From: Chitinophaga sp. Ak27 | Lineage (GTDB): Bacteria > Bacteroidota > Bacteroidia > Chitinophagales > Chitinophagaceae | Length of the DNA stretch: 64,000 nucleotides | Direction: 5' to 3' | Assembly (NCBI RefSeq): GCF_012726295.1 | Contig: NZ_JABAOB010000008.1 | Coordinates: 248,001-312,000 of the forward strand | Shown here: positions 9,553 to 18,236 of the stretch, in pieces | Position numbering within the stretch: position 1 is the first letter of the stretch | Layout: every line of letters begins with the position of its first letter | Made by a program: the position numbers and the translations under genes | Notes under the pieces: model-generated | What the model saw: the letters and a program-made list of their open reading frames with translations, nothing else | The model's database searches: none | What the model was told of the DNA's origin: nothing

Positions 9553-12102
9553 TTACATACTGCCGGTGCCCGCTGCAGCGAGCTTACGATGCAATTGCTT
9601 TTTCCGGACCTGTATATTTCTTTTCCATGCTTTCCATAATTCAAACCATAGTACGGCAGCGGCGCCCAGGCCGGCACAAATAAGCAGTTGCGGCAGCTGC
9701 AGGGCGGTAATGCTGAAGAACTGCGCCACTGGCGGTACGTATAACATAATGGCCAGCAGAGCCAGGGTAATACAGATAACGCCAGTCATCATTTTATTAT
9801 TATTGCGCATACTGCGTATAAAAGAGTAGTAGAATGAGCGGTTTACTAAGGTAAGAAAAATATTGGCAAGTACCAGGGTGGTGAATACCATGCTGCGGGT
9901 AAGGATCTCTGAATATCCCATAGCTGTACTCCATTGATAAGCGGTGAGCACACCGGCAGTAATCAGCAGTCCCTGCAGGATGCTGATATTCATTTCCCGG
10001 AACGACAGGAAGGTTTGCGTAATAGGCCGTGGTGGCAGCTGCATGGCATTTTCCTCCATTGGTTCATTTTCATACACAATAGAGCAGGTAGGGCCCATGA
10101 TTACTTCCAGGAAGATAACATGTACCGGCGTAAATATATTGGGATAGATCCATCCCAGGAATAAGGGTACTGATACCGTAAGAATAATAGGTATGTGGAT
10201 AGAAATAATATACTGTATGGCTTTTTTGATATTGGTATAAATCCTGCGTCCCATGGCGATGGCATCTACCATGCCGCTGAGGTCATCATTCACGAGGATC
10301 AGGGCGGCTGCCTGTTTGGCTATTTCTGTTCCTTTTTTACCCATAGCAATGCCGATATGTGCGGCTTTTAACGCCGGCCCGTCATTGACGCCATCGCCGG
10401 TCATGGCCACTACTTCCTGGTTGGCTTTCAGTGCGTTGATGGCGGCCAGTTTAGCTTCGGGGAACATGCGGGTAAAAATATTAACCGATTGCAGGGTATC
10501 TCTCATTTCTGCATCGTCCATTTGCATCAGTGCCTCTCCATTTACTGCCTTGTCGGCGTGCCGTAATCCAGCTTGTTGGGCAATCGCTTTCGTGGTTATT
10601 GCGTTATCGCCGGTAATGATTTTAACTACGATGCCTGCCTGGTAGAATTGCTGAAACACCTCTTCTATATTGGCTTTTGGAGGGTCGTAGAAGGCCAGCA
10701 ATCCCAGGAAGACAAAGGGGAATTCCTGCTGTGTGGCCGGAAACTGGTCGCCGGTAAATTCGGCGCTCGCTACGCCCAATACCCGGTATCCTTTGCCGGC
10801 GAGGGTATTCACCTGGTTCAGCATTTGTTTTTTTTCTGTTTCGGGGAGATGAGATACCGCAATGATAGCTTCCGGCGCTCCTTTCGCAGCCACGATGCGT
10901 TGACCCACTTTGTTGCCGAAAATATGCGTCATCATGGGTGGTTTACCTTCCAGCGGATATTCGTGGATGATTTCATACTCCGGGCGTTCGTCTTTGGGCG
11001 TTGTTTTTTCGTACAGCCGGTGCAGTGTCTTTTCCATAGGATCGAACGGCACCGGCTCGCTGGCCCACATGGCCATAGTGATAATATCAGCAGGGAGATT
11101 GTCTTCGCTGTATAACGTATGATCTGCTGCGCTGTAGATAGCGTGCAAACTCATCTTGTTTTCAGTGATGGTGCCCGTTTTGTCGGCGCAAATGATAGTG
11201 GCACTGCCCAATGCTTCTACGGTGCGTATTTTTTTTACGATAATGCCCATTTGCATGAGGCGCCGGGACCCCAGCGCCATAAAGGTGGTGAAGGCCACAG
11301 GTATTTCTTCCGGCAGGATAGACATGGCGAGGGTGAGGCCTTTCAACAGGCTGTCGGTCAGGCTGCCGCTGCGGATATAATTAAACAACCACACTGCCAG
11401 GAATACTACCACCCCAACAATTGCCATCCATTTCACGAACTGGCGGATTTGCAATTGTAGCAGCGTAGGCTCCTCTTTGATATCTAGTATCGCCTGTCCC
11501 AGCTGCCCTATTTTCGTTTGCGCCCCTACCTGCGTTACTTCACAGATGGCCAGTCCGGATACCACCAGGGTGCCGCTATATACTTTGTTGTCTTCATCGT
11601 CGGGTTGTTTAGATACGGCAAAGGCTTCACCGGTGAGCGCTGATTCATTCACAGAAAAATCGTTGGCATGTACTATTACGCCATCCGCATTGATGGTATT
11701 GCCTTCTGAGATCATGAGCATATCGCCCGTAACAATTTCGCTGGTGGGGATACTGGTAAGGTGGCCGTTACGGATAACCTTGCTAAGCGGTTCATTCAAT
11801 TTTTGGAGTGCGTCCAACGCCTTACGGCTGCGGCTGTCCTGGTAAAAGGAAATACCCGATACCAGTGCAATGGCCGCCAGCATGAAGTAAGCTTCGCCCA
11901 GTTCGCCCATCACAAAGTAGATGGCAGTTACCGCGATGAGTAGCACCAGCATGGGTTCGTTTACTATTTCCCTGAGAATATGCAAAAGCAGGTTTCCTTC
12001 AGGAACAGGAGGAACGTTGCTGCCATATTGTTCCCTGGAAGCGGCTACTGCTGCGTCGTCCAGTCCATGGATATTTTCCGGTAAATTAATTTGTCCAGCC
12101 AT
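9553..12102 (-). CDS. P-type cation-translocating ATPase (P2-like)
   Basis: An 849-residue P-type ATPase: actuator LTGEA at ~156-160, PEEIP in TM4 at 264-268, phosphorylation motif DKTGTIT with Asp307, nucleotide site KGAPE at 407-411, TGDN at 497-500 and TGDGVND at 568-574, then about six C-terminal helices. Residues 1-40 resemble the cation ATPase N-terminal domain. Calcium pumps usually carry PEGLP in TM4; here it is PEEIP with an extra acidic residue, so the ion (Ca, Mn, Mg or other) should not be assumed. The gene is divergent from the GH89 gene across a 101-base AT-rich gap and leads an operon with the downstream dehydrogenase. Confidence 0.9.
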   Translation of the reverse strand: MAGQINLPENIHGLDDAAVAASREQYGSNVPPVPEGNLLLHILREIVNEPMLVLLIAVTAIYFVMGELGEAYFMLAAIALVSGISFYQDSRSRKALDALQKLNEPLSKVIRNGHLTSIPTSEIVTGDMLMISEGNTINADGVIVHANDFSVNESALTGEAFAVSKQPDDEDNKVYSGTLVVSGLAICEVTQVGAQTKIGQLGQAILDIKEEPTLLQLQIRQFVKWMAIVGVVVFLAVWLFNYIRSGSLTDSLLKGLTLAMSILPEEIPVAFTTFMALGSRRLMQMGIIVKKIRTVEALGSATIICADKTGTITENKMSLHAIYSAADHTLYSEDNLPADIITMAMWASEPVPFDPMEKTLHRLYEKTTPKDERPEYEIIHEYPLEGKPPMMTHIFGNKVGQRIVAAKGAPEAIIAVSHLPETEKKQMLNQVNTLAGKGYRVLGVASAEFTGDQFPATQQEFPFVFLGLLAFYDPPKANIEEVFQQFYQAGIVVKIITGDNAITTKAIAQQAGLRHADKAVNGEALMQMDDAEMRDTLQSVNIFTRMFPEAKLAAINALKANQEVVAMTGDGVNDGPALKAAHIGIAMGKKGTEIAKQAAALILVNDDLSGMVDAIAMGRRIYTNIKKAIQYIISIHIPIILTVSVPLFLGWIYPNIFTPVHVIFLEVIMGPTCSIVYENEPMEENAMQLPPRPITQTFLSFREMNISILQGLLITAGVLTAYQWSTAMGYSEILTRSMVFTTLVLANIFLTLVNRSFYYSFIRSMRNNNKMMTGVICITLALLAIMLYVPPVAQFFSITALQLPQLLICAGLGAAAVLWFELWKAWKRNIQVRKKQLHRKLAAAGTGSM

Positions 12103-12203
12103 ATAGGATCTTTTTGGGTGATAGCCGTACTAAATTTACGAATTATGTAATTCATCTTTTTATTACCATCTTTATTGCTTCATACGATCTAACAGTGAAA
12201 CAA

Positions 12204-14276
12204 ATGAAAAAGCAAGTAATACTGGCAGGGCTGTTGCTATGCCTGTCTTCTACATTATTGGCGCAGGATTTTCCGGCCATACAGCAACTGGCACAGCGTA
12301 GGGTTCCATGGCTGGCCAAGTCGCTGGCCTTGAAAAGTATACCAGCGGAAAATGACAAAGATGTTTTTGAAATTACGACCCCGGGAAAGCAGGTACAGAT
12401 CAGGGCTTCCAGTCCCAGCGCTGCCGCCGCAGGGCTCAACTGGTACCTCAAGTATTATTGCCACCGCGCTATGTCGCATATGGGCGACAACCTCGCGCCG
12501 GTATCTCCCTTACCGGCAGTAAAAGAAAAAGTACATATCAACACCAGTTATGACTACCGCTATGCGCTCAATTATTGCACCATCAGTTATACCATGAGCT
12601 ATTATAACTGGAAAGACTGGGAGCGGGAACTCGACTGGATGGCACTCAATGGGGTAAACGTGATGCTGGCCACTATGGGAACAGAGGCTGTATGGCAACA
12701 TACGCTGGAGCGCCTGGGCTACACGCCGGAAGAGGCGCGCCGCTTTGTAGCCGGACCTGGCTTTACCGCCTGGTGGCTCATGGGCAACCTGGAAGGTTGG
12801 GGAGGACCGGTGACCCAGCAAATGATAGATCAGCAAACCCGTTTGGAGAAGCAGATACTGGCCCGTATGAAAGATATGGGCATCGCCCCGGTAATGCAAG
12901 GTTTCTATGGGATGATCCCTGTAAGCCTGAAAAAGAAAATACCGCTGAAAGTGATTGAACAAGGCAAATGGGCAGGAGGCTTTCAGCGGCCGGACTTCCT
13001 CGTGCCGGGCGACAGTAACTTTGCCCGCATTGCCGGCATCTATTACGAAGAGATGAAGAAATTATATGGCAACGATATCCATTTTTTTGCCGGCGATCCT
13101 TTTCATGAAGGAGGTATCAGCAAAGGGGTAGACGTGACCGCCGCTGCCGCTACCATCCAGCAAACCATGCTGGCGCATTTCCCCGGCAGCACCTGGGTAT
13201 TGCAGGGCTGGCAGGCCAATCCTTCCAGCGTCTTACTGGCAGGACTTGATAAGTCGAAGGTGCTGGTACAGGAACTTTTCGGAGAAAATACCGCCAATTG
13301 GGACACCCGCAAAGGATATGAAGGCACACCCTTTATCTGGTGCAGTGTGAATAACTTTGGCGAGAAGCTGGGATTATATGGCAAACTGCAACGATTTGCC
13401 GATGAAACGTGGAGAGCGGCTCATAGTCCCTACGCCAGCCTGTTTAAGGGCACCGGCATTATGCCGGAAGGAATTCACAACAACCCGGTGGTATTTGACC
13501 TGATGCTGGAACTAGCCTGGCACCAGGAAAAAACAGACGTAAAAGAGTGGATAAAATCATATGTACGTTACCGTTATGGCAGCGATGATGCCGACTTACA
13601 AGCGGCCTGGCAAGGCTTACTGGCCACCGCGTACAGCAGTTTTCCACAGTACCAGGAAGGACCCAGTGAGTCGATCTTCTGTGCGCGGCCTACCTTAACA
13701 GATCGCCCGGTATCATCGTGGGGCACCCGCAAACGGAATTACAACACGGCCGATTTTGCCGCTGCGGTGGCCACTTTCCTGAAAGCGGCGCCTAAGATGA
13801 AGAATAACGCCACCTACGACATCGATGCCATAGATTTCCAGCGTCAGGTGAATGCCAATAAGGGAGAAGATATTTATACCAGCATGGTGACCGCCTATGA
13901 GCAGAAAGACCTCGCTGCTTTTAAGCAAAGCGCCGCCAGCTTCCTGGCACTAATACAGCAACAGGACTTGCTGCTAAGCGGTAACCCGCACTTCCGGCTC
14001 GATAGCTGGGTGAACGCTGCCAGAAACCTGGGACAAACGCCGGCAGAAAAAGCGCTGTTGGTAAGGAATGCCAAAACCCAGATCACCTATTGGGGACCTG
14101 ACAACCCGGATACAGACCTGCATGAATATGCCAACAAGGAATGGGGCGGGCTTCTGCGTAGTTATTACCTGCCCCGCTGGAAAATGTATATCGCTGCATT
14201 AACTAGTCAGCTGGAAGGGAAACAGGTACCGCCAGTAGATTTCTTTAGCTGGGAAAAGCAATGGGCCGGGCAATAA
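12204..14276 (+). CDS. GH89 alpha-N-acetylglucosaminidase
   Basis: A 690-residue secreted enzyme of the NAGLU family. The signal peptide is residues 1-20 (ends LLAQ), which places the start at the ATG at 12204; an upstream in-frame GTG at 12114 would put 30 residues before it. The N-terminal domain is followed by the catalytic barrel with GNLEGWGGP, DPFHEGG and PEGIHNNPVVFDL. By alignment from memory with human NAGLU, Glu302 (acid/base) and Glu422 (nucleophile) correspond to E316 and E446. Such bacterial enzymes remove terminal alpha-GlcNAc from mucin-type or heparan-type glycans. It is monocistronic as far as can be seen, about 115 bases ahead of a membrane glycosyltransferase. Confidence 0.92.
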   Translation: MKKQVILAGLLLCLSSTLLAQDFPAIQQLAQRRVPWLAKSLALKSIPAENDKDVFEITTPGKQVQIRASSPSAAAAGLNWYLKYYCHRAMSHMGDNLAPVSPLPAVKEKVHINTSYDYRYALNYCTISYTMSYYNWKDWERELDWMALNGVNVMLATMGTEAVWQHTLERLGYTPEEARRFVAGPGFTAWWLMGNLEGWGGPVTQQMIDQQTRLEKQILARMKDMGIAPVMQGFYGMIPVSLKKKIPLKVIEQGKWAGGFQRPDFLVPGDSNFARIAGIYYEEMKKLYGNDIHFFAGDPFHEGGISKGVDVTAAAATIQQTMLAHFPGSTWVLQGWQANPSSVLLAGLDKSKVLVQELFGENTANWDTRKGYEGTPFIWCSVNNFGEKLGLYGKLQRFADETWRAAHSPYASLFKGTGIMPEGIHNNPVVFDLMLELAWHQEKTDVKEWIKSYVRYRYGSDDADLQAAWQGLLATAYSSFPQYQEGPSESIFCARPTLTDRPVSSWGTRKRNYNTADFAAAVATFLKAAPKMKNNATYDIDAIDFQRQVNANKGEDIYTSMVTAYEQKDLAAFKQSAASFLALIQQQDLLLSGNPHFRLDSWVNAARNLGQTPAEKALLVRNAKTQITYWGPDNPDTDLHEYANKEWGGLLRSYYLPRWKMYIAALTSQLEGKQVPPVDFFSWEKQWAGQ

Positions 14277-14391
14277 ACTGGCCCCCAGTGTTAAATTTAG
14301 TTAAGGACAACCTGCCTGACGGTGGTACGGCATGGAGATTGCGGCCCTTGTATTCCTACACACGATCTGTCACATTAACTGTCAGCATACT

Positions 14392-15912
14392 ATGGAGGAA
14401 TCGGCCGGGGTTAAGCGCTTTGTAAATTATCTTACTGCGGATAAGTGGGTGGCGGTGGCCATCTGTTTCATTACGGTATTAAGACTTTCTTTTATCTGGT
14501 TAATGGGGCCTATGCCCCAGGATGCCTATTATTACTTTTACGGGCAGCATTTTGCGCTTTCCTACTTTGATCATCCTCCGGCGATTGCCTGGATTTTACG
14601 GGCTTTCACAGATCTTTTTGGTCGGCATGTGTTTGTGATCAAGCTGGCCGATACCCTGGTAACGGCAGGTACCCTGTTGGTGTTTTACCGGCTGGCCCGG
14701 TGTTTCCTGCCCCGGGAGCGGGCCTGGAATGCCTGGCTGCTACTGTATGCCACGCTGATGGTAACGATCTTGTCGCTCATTTCCACGCCGGACGTACCAC
14801 TCTTGTTTTTCTGGTCGCTGTCGTTGTTAGCCATGTACAAAGCACTGTTTGAGCAGCGCCGGATGTACTGGATCTGGTCGGGCATTGCCATGGGACTTAC
14901 ATTCGATAGTAAGTATACTGCGTTATTCCTGCCGGCAGGCGCTGTGCTGTTTTTATTATTGTCGCGGGAACACCGGCGATACCTGTGGTCTGGAGGTTTT
15001 TTGCTGAGTATCCTGTTTTTTGCGATCACTATTTTACCGGTAGTGATCTGGAATGTGGATAACCAGTTTGCTTCTTTCCGGTTCCAGTCATCTGAACGGG
15101 TGGGAGGGGTAGAGTTTCATCCGTTGGATTTTTTCGGTGTTATCGGTCACCAGGCGGCCATATTGTTGCCGGTATTGCTGGGCGTTTTATGTTATTATCT
15201 CTGGAAATTTGTTCGTAAATACGGGATATATATTGGCCGTATTCCTGCGCGGCAGCTGTTCCTATTATGTTTTTTTGTGCCAATCTGTGGCCTGTTTACT
15301 GTGATATCGCCCATATATTGGGTAAAGATCAACTGGATGATGCCTGCTTATATCAGCGGCATCATCTGGGTGAGCACCTGGCTTACGTTTAAGTATATAC
15401 GCTGGCAGTGGATTTGTTCGCTCGTGGTGCATGTGGCCCTGGCGGTGGAAGTGTTGGTGTACCCGGTGCCGATCCACTCTGATGATACGATGATAGGCTG
15501 GAAGGGCCTGGGAGATGGGGTGAAGACATTATCGGCCAGTTACCCGGATGATTTTATTTTTTCGGCAGATGATTATAAAACCAGTGCCATGCTCAACTTA
15601 TATCTTGGCCACATGGTATATTCCCGCAATGTGATTGGAGAAAACGCGTTGCAGTTCGATTTTATAGGCACCGATTTAAATACCCTCAAAGGTAAAAACG
15701 CTCTTTTTATTAATTCTCTCACTGATGTAGATGATGATAAAGACGAAGTCGCCTTTACGGAAGAGCTAGCTCCATTCTTTAGTTCCGTCACGCCGCTACC
15801 ACCGATCGTAGTAACCCAAAATGGCCGTGTAGTAAGGAAATTCCTGGTATATCGCTGCCTGGATTATCGTCCTCCCGGGGGCGCCGATGATCGCCGTCAT
15901 CCTGAAAAATGA
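14392..15912 (+). CDS. GT39/PMT-like membrane glycosyltransferase
   Basis: About 506 residues with roughly ten hydrophobic segments. The first periplasmic loop has the GT39/ArnT-like pattern PMPQDAYYYFYGQH...SYFDHPP, and STPDVPLLFFWSLSLL is typical of the family. The usual acidic pair in the first loop reads DA, leaving one Asp. Such enzymes move a sugar from a polyprenyl-phosphate donor to lipid or protein on the outer face of the inner membrane. The start is uncertain: the ATG at 14392 puts ~15 residues before the first helix, while 14332 adds an unlikely Cys/His-rich leader. A hairpin at 16043-16074 may end the transcript. Acceptor and donor are not predictable. Confidence 0.8.
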   Translation: MEESAGVKRFVNYLTADKWVAVAICFITVLRLSFIWLMGPMPQDAYYYFYGQHFALSYFDHPPAIAWILRAFTDLFGRHVFVIKLADTLVTAGTLLVFYRLARCFLPRERAWNAWLLLYATLMVTILSLISTPDVPLLFFWSLSLLAMYKALFEQRRMYWIWSGIAMGLTFDSKYTALFLPAGAVLFLLLSREHRRYLWSGGFLLSILFFAITILPVVIWNVDNQFASFRFQSSERVGGVEFHPLDFFGVIGHQAAILLPVLLGVLCYYLWKFVRKYGIYIGRIPARQLFLLCFFVPICGLFTVISPIYWVKINWMMPAYISGIIWVSTWLTFKYIRWQWICSLVVHVALAVEVLVYPVPIHSDDTMIGWKGLGDGVKTLSASYPDDFIFSADDYKTSAMLNLYLGHMVYSRNVIGENALQFDFIGTDLNTLKGKNALFINSLTDVDDDKDEVAFTEELAPFFSSVTPLPPIVVTQNGRVVRKFLVYRCLDYRPPGGADDRRHPEK

Positions 15913-16042
15913 TGAATGTCATCCCTACAGGTAATGCGCATCATTGTTCGGCAACATGCGCCGGGCTAATTTTACATCATTGAATTTCTAACCGGATTAT
16001 CATCATACTAAGATAAAATAGTGAACGGAGAGATGCTGTCGT

Positions 16043-16074
16043 AAGGTATCACCGTTAAAAGCGGTGATACTTTT
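16043..16074 (+). terminator. Hairpin with T-run between GT39 gene and unknown gene
   Basis: A perfect 9-bp stem (GTATCACCG at 16046-16054, CGGTGATAC at 16062-16070, 7-base loop), extended by three weaker pairs, ends in TTTT. It lies 28 bases before the ATG at 16102, so it is either the terminator of the upstream gene or a leader element of the next. Confidence 0.6.
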
Positions 16075-16101
16075 CCTGGTATCTCTTTAAAATTGCAAAT
16101 T

Positions 16102-16791
16102 ATGTTTAGTGGTTTGACTCCTACTTCCAGGCAGCGCAGGTTTTGCGAAGGCTTCCTCTTCTTCCCGATTAAGCATCTGCGTAAGTACGGACATTTCATT
16201 TTCAGGCAATATGGAGGTCATGCAGGCGTGAAATCATTACTGGATATGAAGTTGGGGACCTTGGATTTTAATACCCGGTATGCAGAAAGTATTCAACAAT
16301 GTATTACCGAAGAGGCAGCGCCTAAAGCGCTGCGGGTATTGGATAAGATGGAAGCGGCCTATGCCAGGATGCAGGCAGCCGGATCGGCGGTAGCAGGTGC
16401 TAACCAGGATTTCAATGAGTTGTTTATTCACTACTACCGCGAGGTGATGGTATATCATAACGTGGTATTGCGGAACCTGAAGGAAGAGCTGAAGCCGGTG
16501 CTGAAGCCAAAAATCAGCGATGGAACAACCACCGTAGCCGGGTATGATCACATACATAAAGTAGCTAAACTGGTTAAGGAGTTTTTAATACAGAGCAAAA
16601 CGATATTGACTTTACTGGATGATTTTGTGGAGAACGAAAGCAATTTTCCGGCTGCTTACAGCCACAAGGAAATTGTATTACTGGTAAACGATATCAGGCA
16701 GTTATATTTTACGCAGAAAGACCTGGTACAGCTGTTAAAGGGCTGGGCCAGAGATAAAGACATACATGGACTTCAAACGTATTACAATTAG
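16102..16791 (+). CDS. Unrecognised alpha-helical protein
   Basis: I do not recognise this family. From the ATG at 16102 it would be 229 residues, but residues 1-48 are unusually rich in Arg, His, Cys and Phe and look unlike the rest, so a start at 16249 (MKLGTLDFNTRYAES, 180 residues) is at least as likely. The remainder is predicted almost wholly helical and amphipathic, with no signal peptide or membrane segment: a cytoplasmic helical-bundle protein. It is followed after 8 bases by another small helical protein, so the two probably form an operon, and both converge on a receiver-Crp/PAS kinase pair. Whether they work with that pair is unknown. Confidence 0.6.
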   Translation: MFSGLTPTSRQRRFCEGFLFFPIKHLRKYGHFIFRQYGGHAGVKSLLDMKLGTLDFNTRYAESIQQCITEEAAPKALRVLDKMEAAYARMQAAGSAVAGANQDFNELFIHYYREVMVYHNVVLRNLKEELKPVLKPKISDGTTTVAGYDHIHKVAKLVKEFLIQSKTILTLLDDFVENESNFPAAYSHKEIVLLVNDIRQLYFTQKDLVQLLKGWARDKDIHGLQTYYN

Positions 16792-16799
16792 CCTTTGAT

Positions 16800-17180
16800 A
16801 TGGCGCATGAACTGCTGAAAGATCCTACCCATGCTGAATTTATTGAATGGTGCAGTGCATGGATCAGGATATTGAAAACCTTGAGAGCGGAAAATGCAGC
16901 GTTAATTAACCAGTTGGCGGATGCATTAAAAGAAACCGCACGCCGTTCTTTCATAGAACAGGCGGAGGAGTTTCAGTTGTTGATGTTAGCCAGGGAACAG
17001 TCTATGATATTATTGAGGCACGAGATAAATGAGCAGATGGAATGGCTGGAAAAGCAGCCCGTTGGCGTACCTGCCCCTCATTTGTATGAGGTGTTGAAAG
17101 GAGATATAGAGGGGATGGTACAGGAGCATGATAGGGTGAGGGTTGCTTTTCTGGTCTTTATTAACCAGGAGGTTAGTTAA
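16800..17180 (+). CDS. Unrecognised small coiled-coil protein
   Basis: A 126-residue, Glu-rich, predominantly helical protein without signal peptide or TM segment. Heptad-like spacing at ~20-75 (LRAENAALINQLADALKE and the following helix) suggests a coiled coil or four-helix bundle. It follows the previous gene by 8 bases and has similar composition, suggesting partners of one complex. Its last 8 bases overlap the end of the convergent response-regulator gene, so the two stop codons interlock with no terminator space. No function can be given. Confidence 0.65.
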   Translation: MAHELLKDPTHAEFIEWCSAWIRILKTLRAENAALINQLADALKETARRSFIEQAEEFQLLMLAREQSMILLRHEINEQMEWLEKQPVGVPAPHLYEVLKGDIEGMVQEHDRVRVAFLVFINQEVS

Positions 17181-18231
17181 CCAGTTCAGTGAGTTTTTTG
17201 ATAGACAGGGAGGCAATCTGTCCTTCTTTTAAGGCAATCAGTTGTTCGTCCCTGAAATCGCCCAGGGTGCGTATCAGCGACTCTTTGGCTACGCCTGCTA
17301 CGGCGGCCAGGTTTTCCCGGCTGATGTCTATAGTAAAATGTTTACTGCCTGTGCTGTTATATTTCTTATCCAGCATCAGCAATGCTTCTGCTACTTTTTT
17401 ACGCAACGAATTATAAGCCAGCCCAATCAGCTGCTGTTCTTTTTCAACCATTTCCTTTGACAATAACTGGATGAATTTCCCCAGGACTTCGGGGTTGCTG
17501 CTAATCAGCTGCTCGAAGTCTTTCTGTGGGATAATAGCCAGCAGGCTCTCTTCCATGGCTTCTGCATTTTCCTGGTAGTTGCCGCCTTCCAGCAATGCAT
17601 TATATCCCAGGAAATCCCCTTCATTGTACAACCCGATAATCAATTCTTTTCCATCATCATTACGTTTATAGGTTTTTATCTTTCCCTGCAGGATATAGTA
17701 CAAGTACTCGGGCCGGTTGCCGGCGGCATAAATGCTTTGTTTCTTTTTGTACGGGTGCGTATTCCGGTCTTCCCGCAGGCGGGACAGGTGTTCATCGCCG
17801 GTGCTGGCGGACAGCAGTACTTTTACGCCGTATAAGCCGGTAACGCTGGTGTCTTTAATTTCGGCGCATCTTTTCAGCCGGCTTTCGATGGCGCTCAGCA
17901 ACTCTGTTCCTTCAAAAGGTTTGGTGATATAATCATCGGCCCCCATTTCCATGCCCCTGCGTACATCACCCCGTTCCGCTTTGGCCGACAGGAAAATAAA
18001 AGGTGTGGTTTGCAATGCTTTGTTTTTATGAAGCATATGCAGTACGCCAAATCCATCGAGTACCGGCATCATAATATCGCATACGATCAGGTCGGGATGA
18101 TGTTCCAGGGCCTTGGCCACGCCCTCTTTCCCATTAGCGGCGGTGATCACCTCATAGTTAGCCAGCTCCAGGATTTCGGCCACATTTTCGCAGATAGCGG
18201 TATTATCTTCTATCAATAGGATTTTTTGCAT
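17173..18231 (-). CDS. Response regulator fused to a Crp/FNR-type effector and HTH
   Basis: A 352-residue fusion. Residues 1-120 are a receiver domain with phospho-acceptor Asp52 (VCDIMMP) and the conserved Lys104 (TKPF). Residues ~150-255 are a cNMP-binding beta-roll, and ~275-350 a Crp-type winged helix (ENLAAVAGVAKESLIRTL recognition region). The roll has no Cys cluster, so it is not an FNR iron-sulfur sensor, and I see no clear canonical cAMP-binding Arg/Glu pair. Output is therefore DNA binding by a Crp-like dimer controlled by phosphorylation. It is 5 bases downstream of the PAS kinase, its evident partner. Targets are unknown. Confidence 0.9.
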   Translation of the reverse strand: MQKILLIEDNTAICENVAEILELANYEVITAANGKEGVAKALEHHPDLIVCDIMMPVLDGFGVLHMLHKNKALQTTPFIFLSAKAERGDVRRGMEMGADDYITKPFEGTELLSAIESRLKRCAEIKDTSVTGLYGVKVLLSASTGDEHLSRLREDRNTHPYKKKQSIYAAGNRPEYLYYILQGKIKTYKRNDDGKELIIGLYNEGDFLGYNALLEGGNYQENAEAMEESLLAIIPQKDFEQLISSNPEVLGKFIQLLSKEMVEKEQQLIGLAYNSLRKKVAEALLMLDKKYNSTGSKHFTIDISRENLAAVAGVAKESLIRTLGDFRDEQLIALKEGQIASLSIKKLTELVN

Positions 18232-18236
18232 GGTAT

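Noticed and set aside
12140..12153. GAATTA-TG-TAATTC dyad between the ATPase and GH89 genes
   Set aside because: Short and AT-only in an AT-rich gap; expected by chance too often to claim an operator.
12114..12203. N-terminal extension of the GH89 gene from a GTG
   Set aside because: Would place 30 unrelated residues ahead of a normal signal peptide and overlap the promoter region shared with the ATPase gene.
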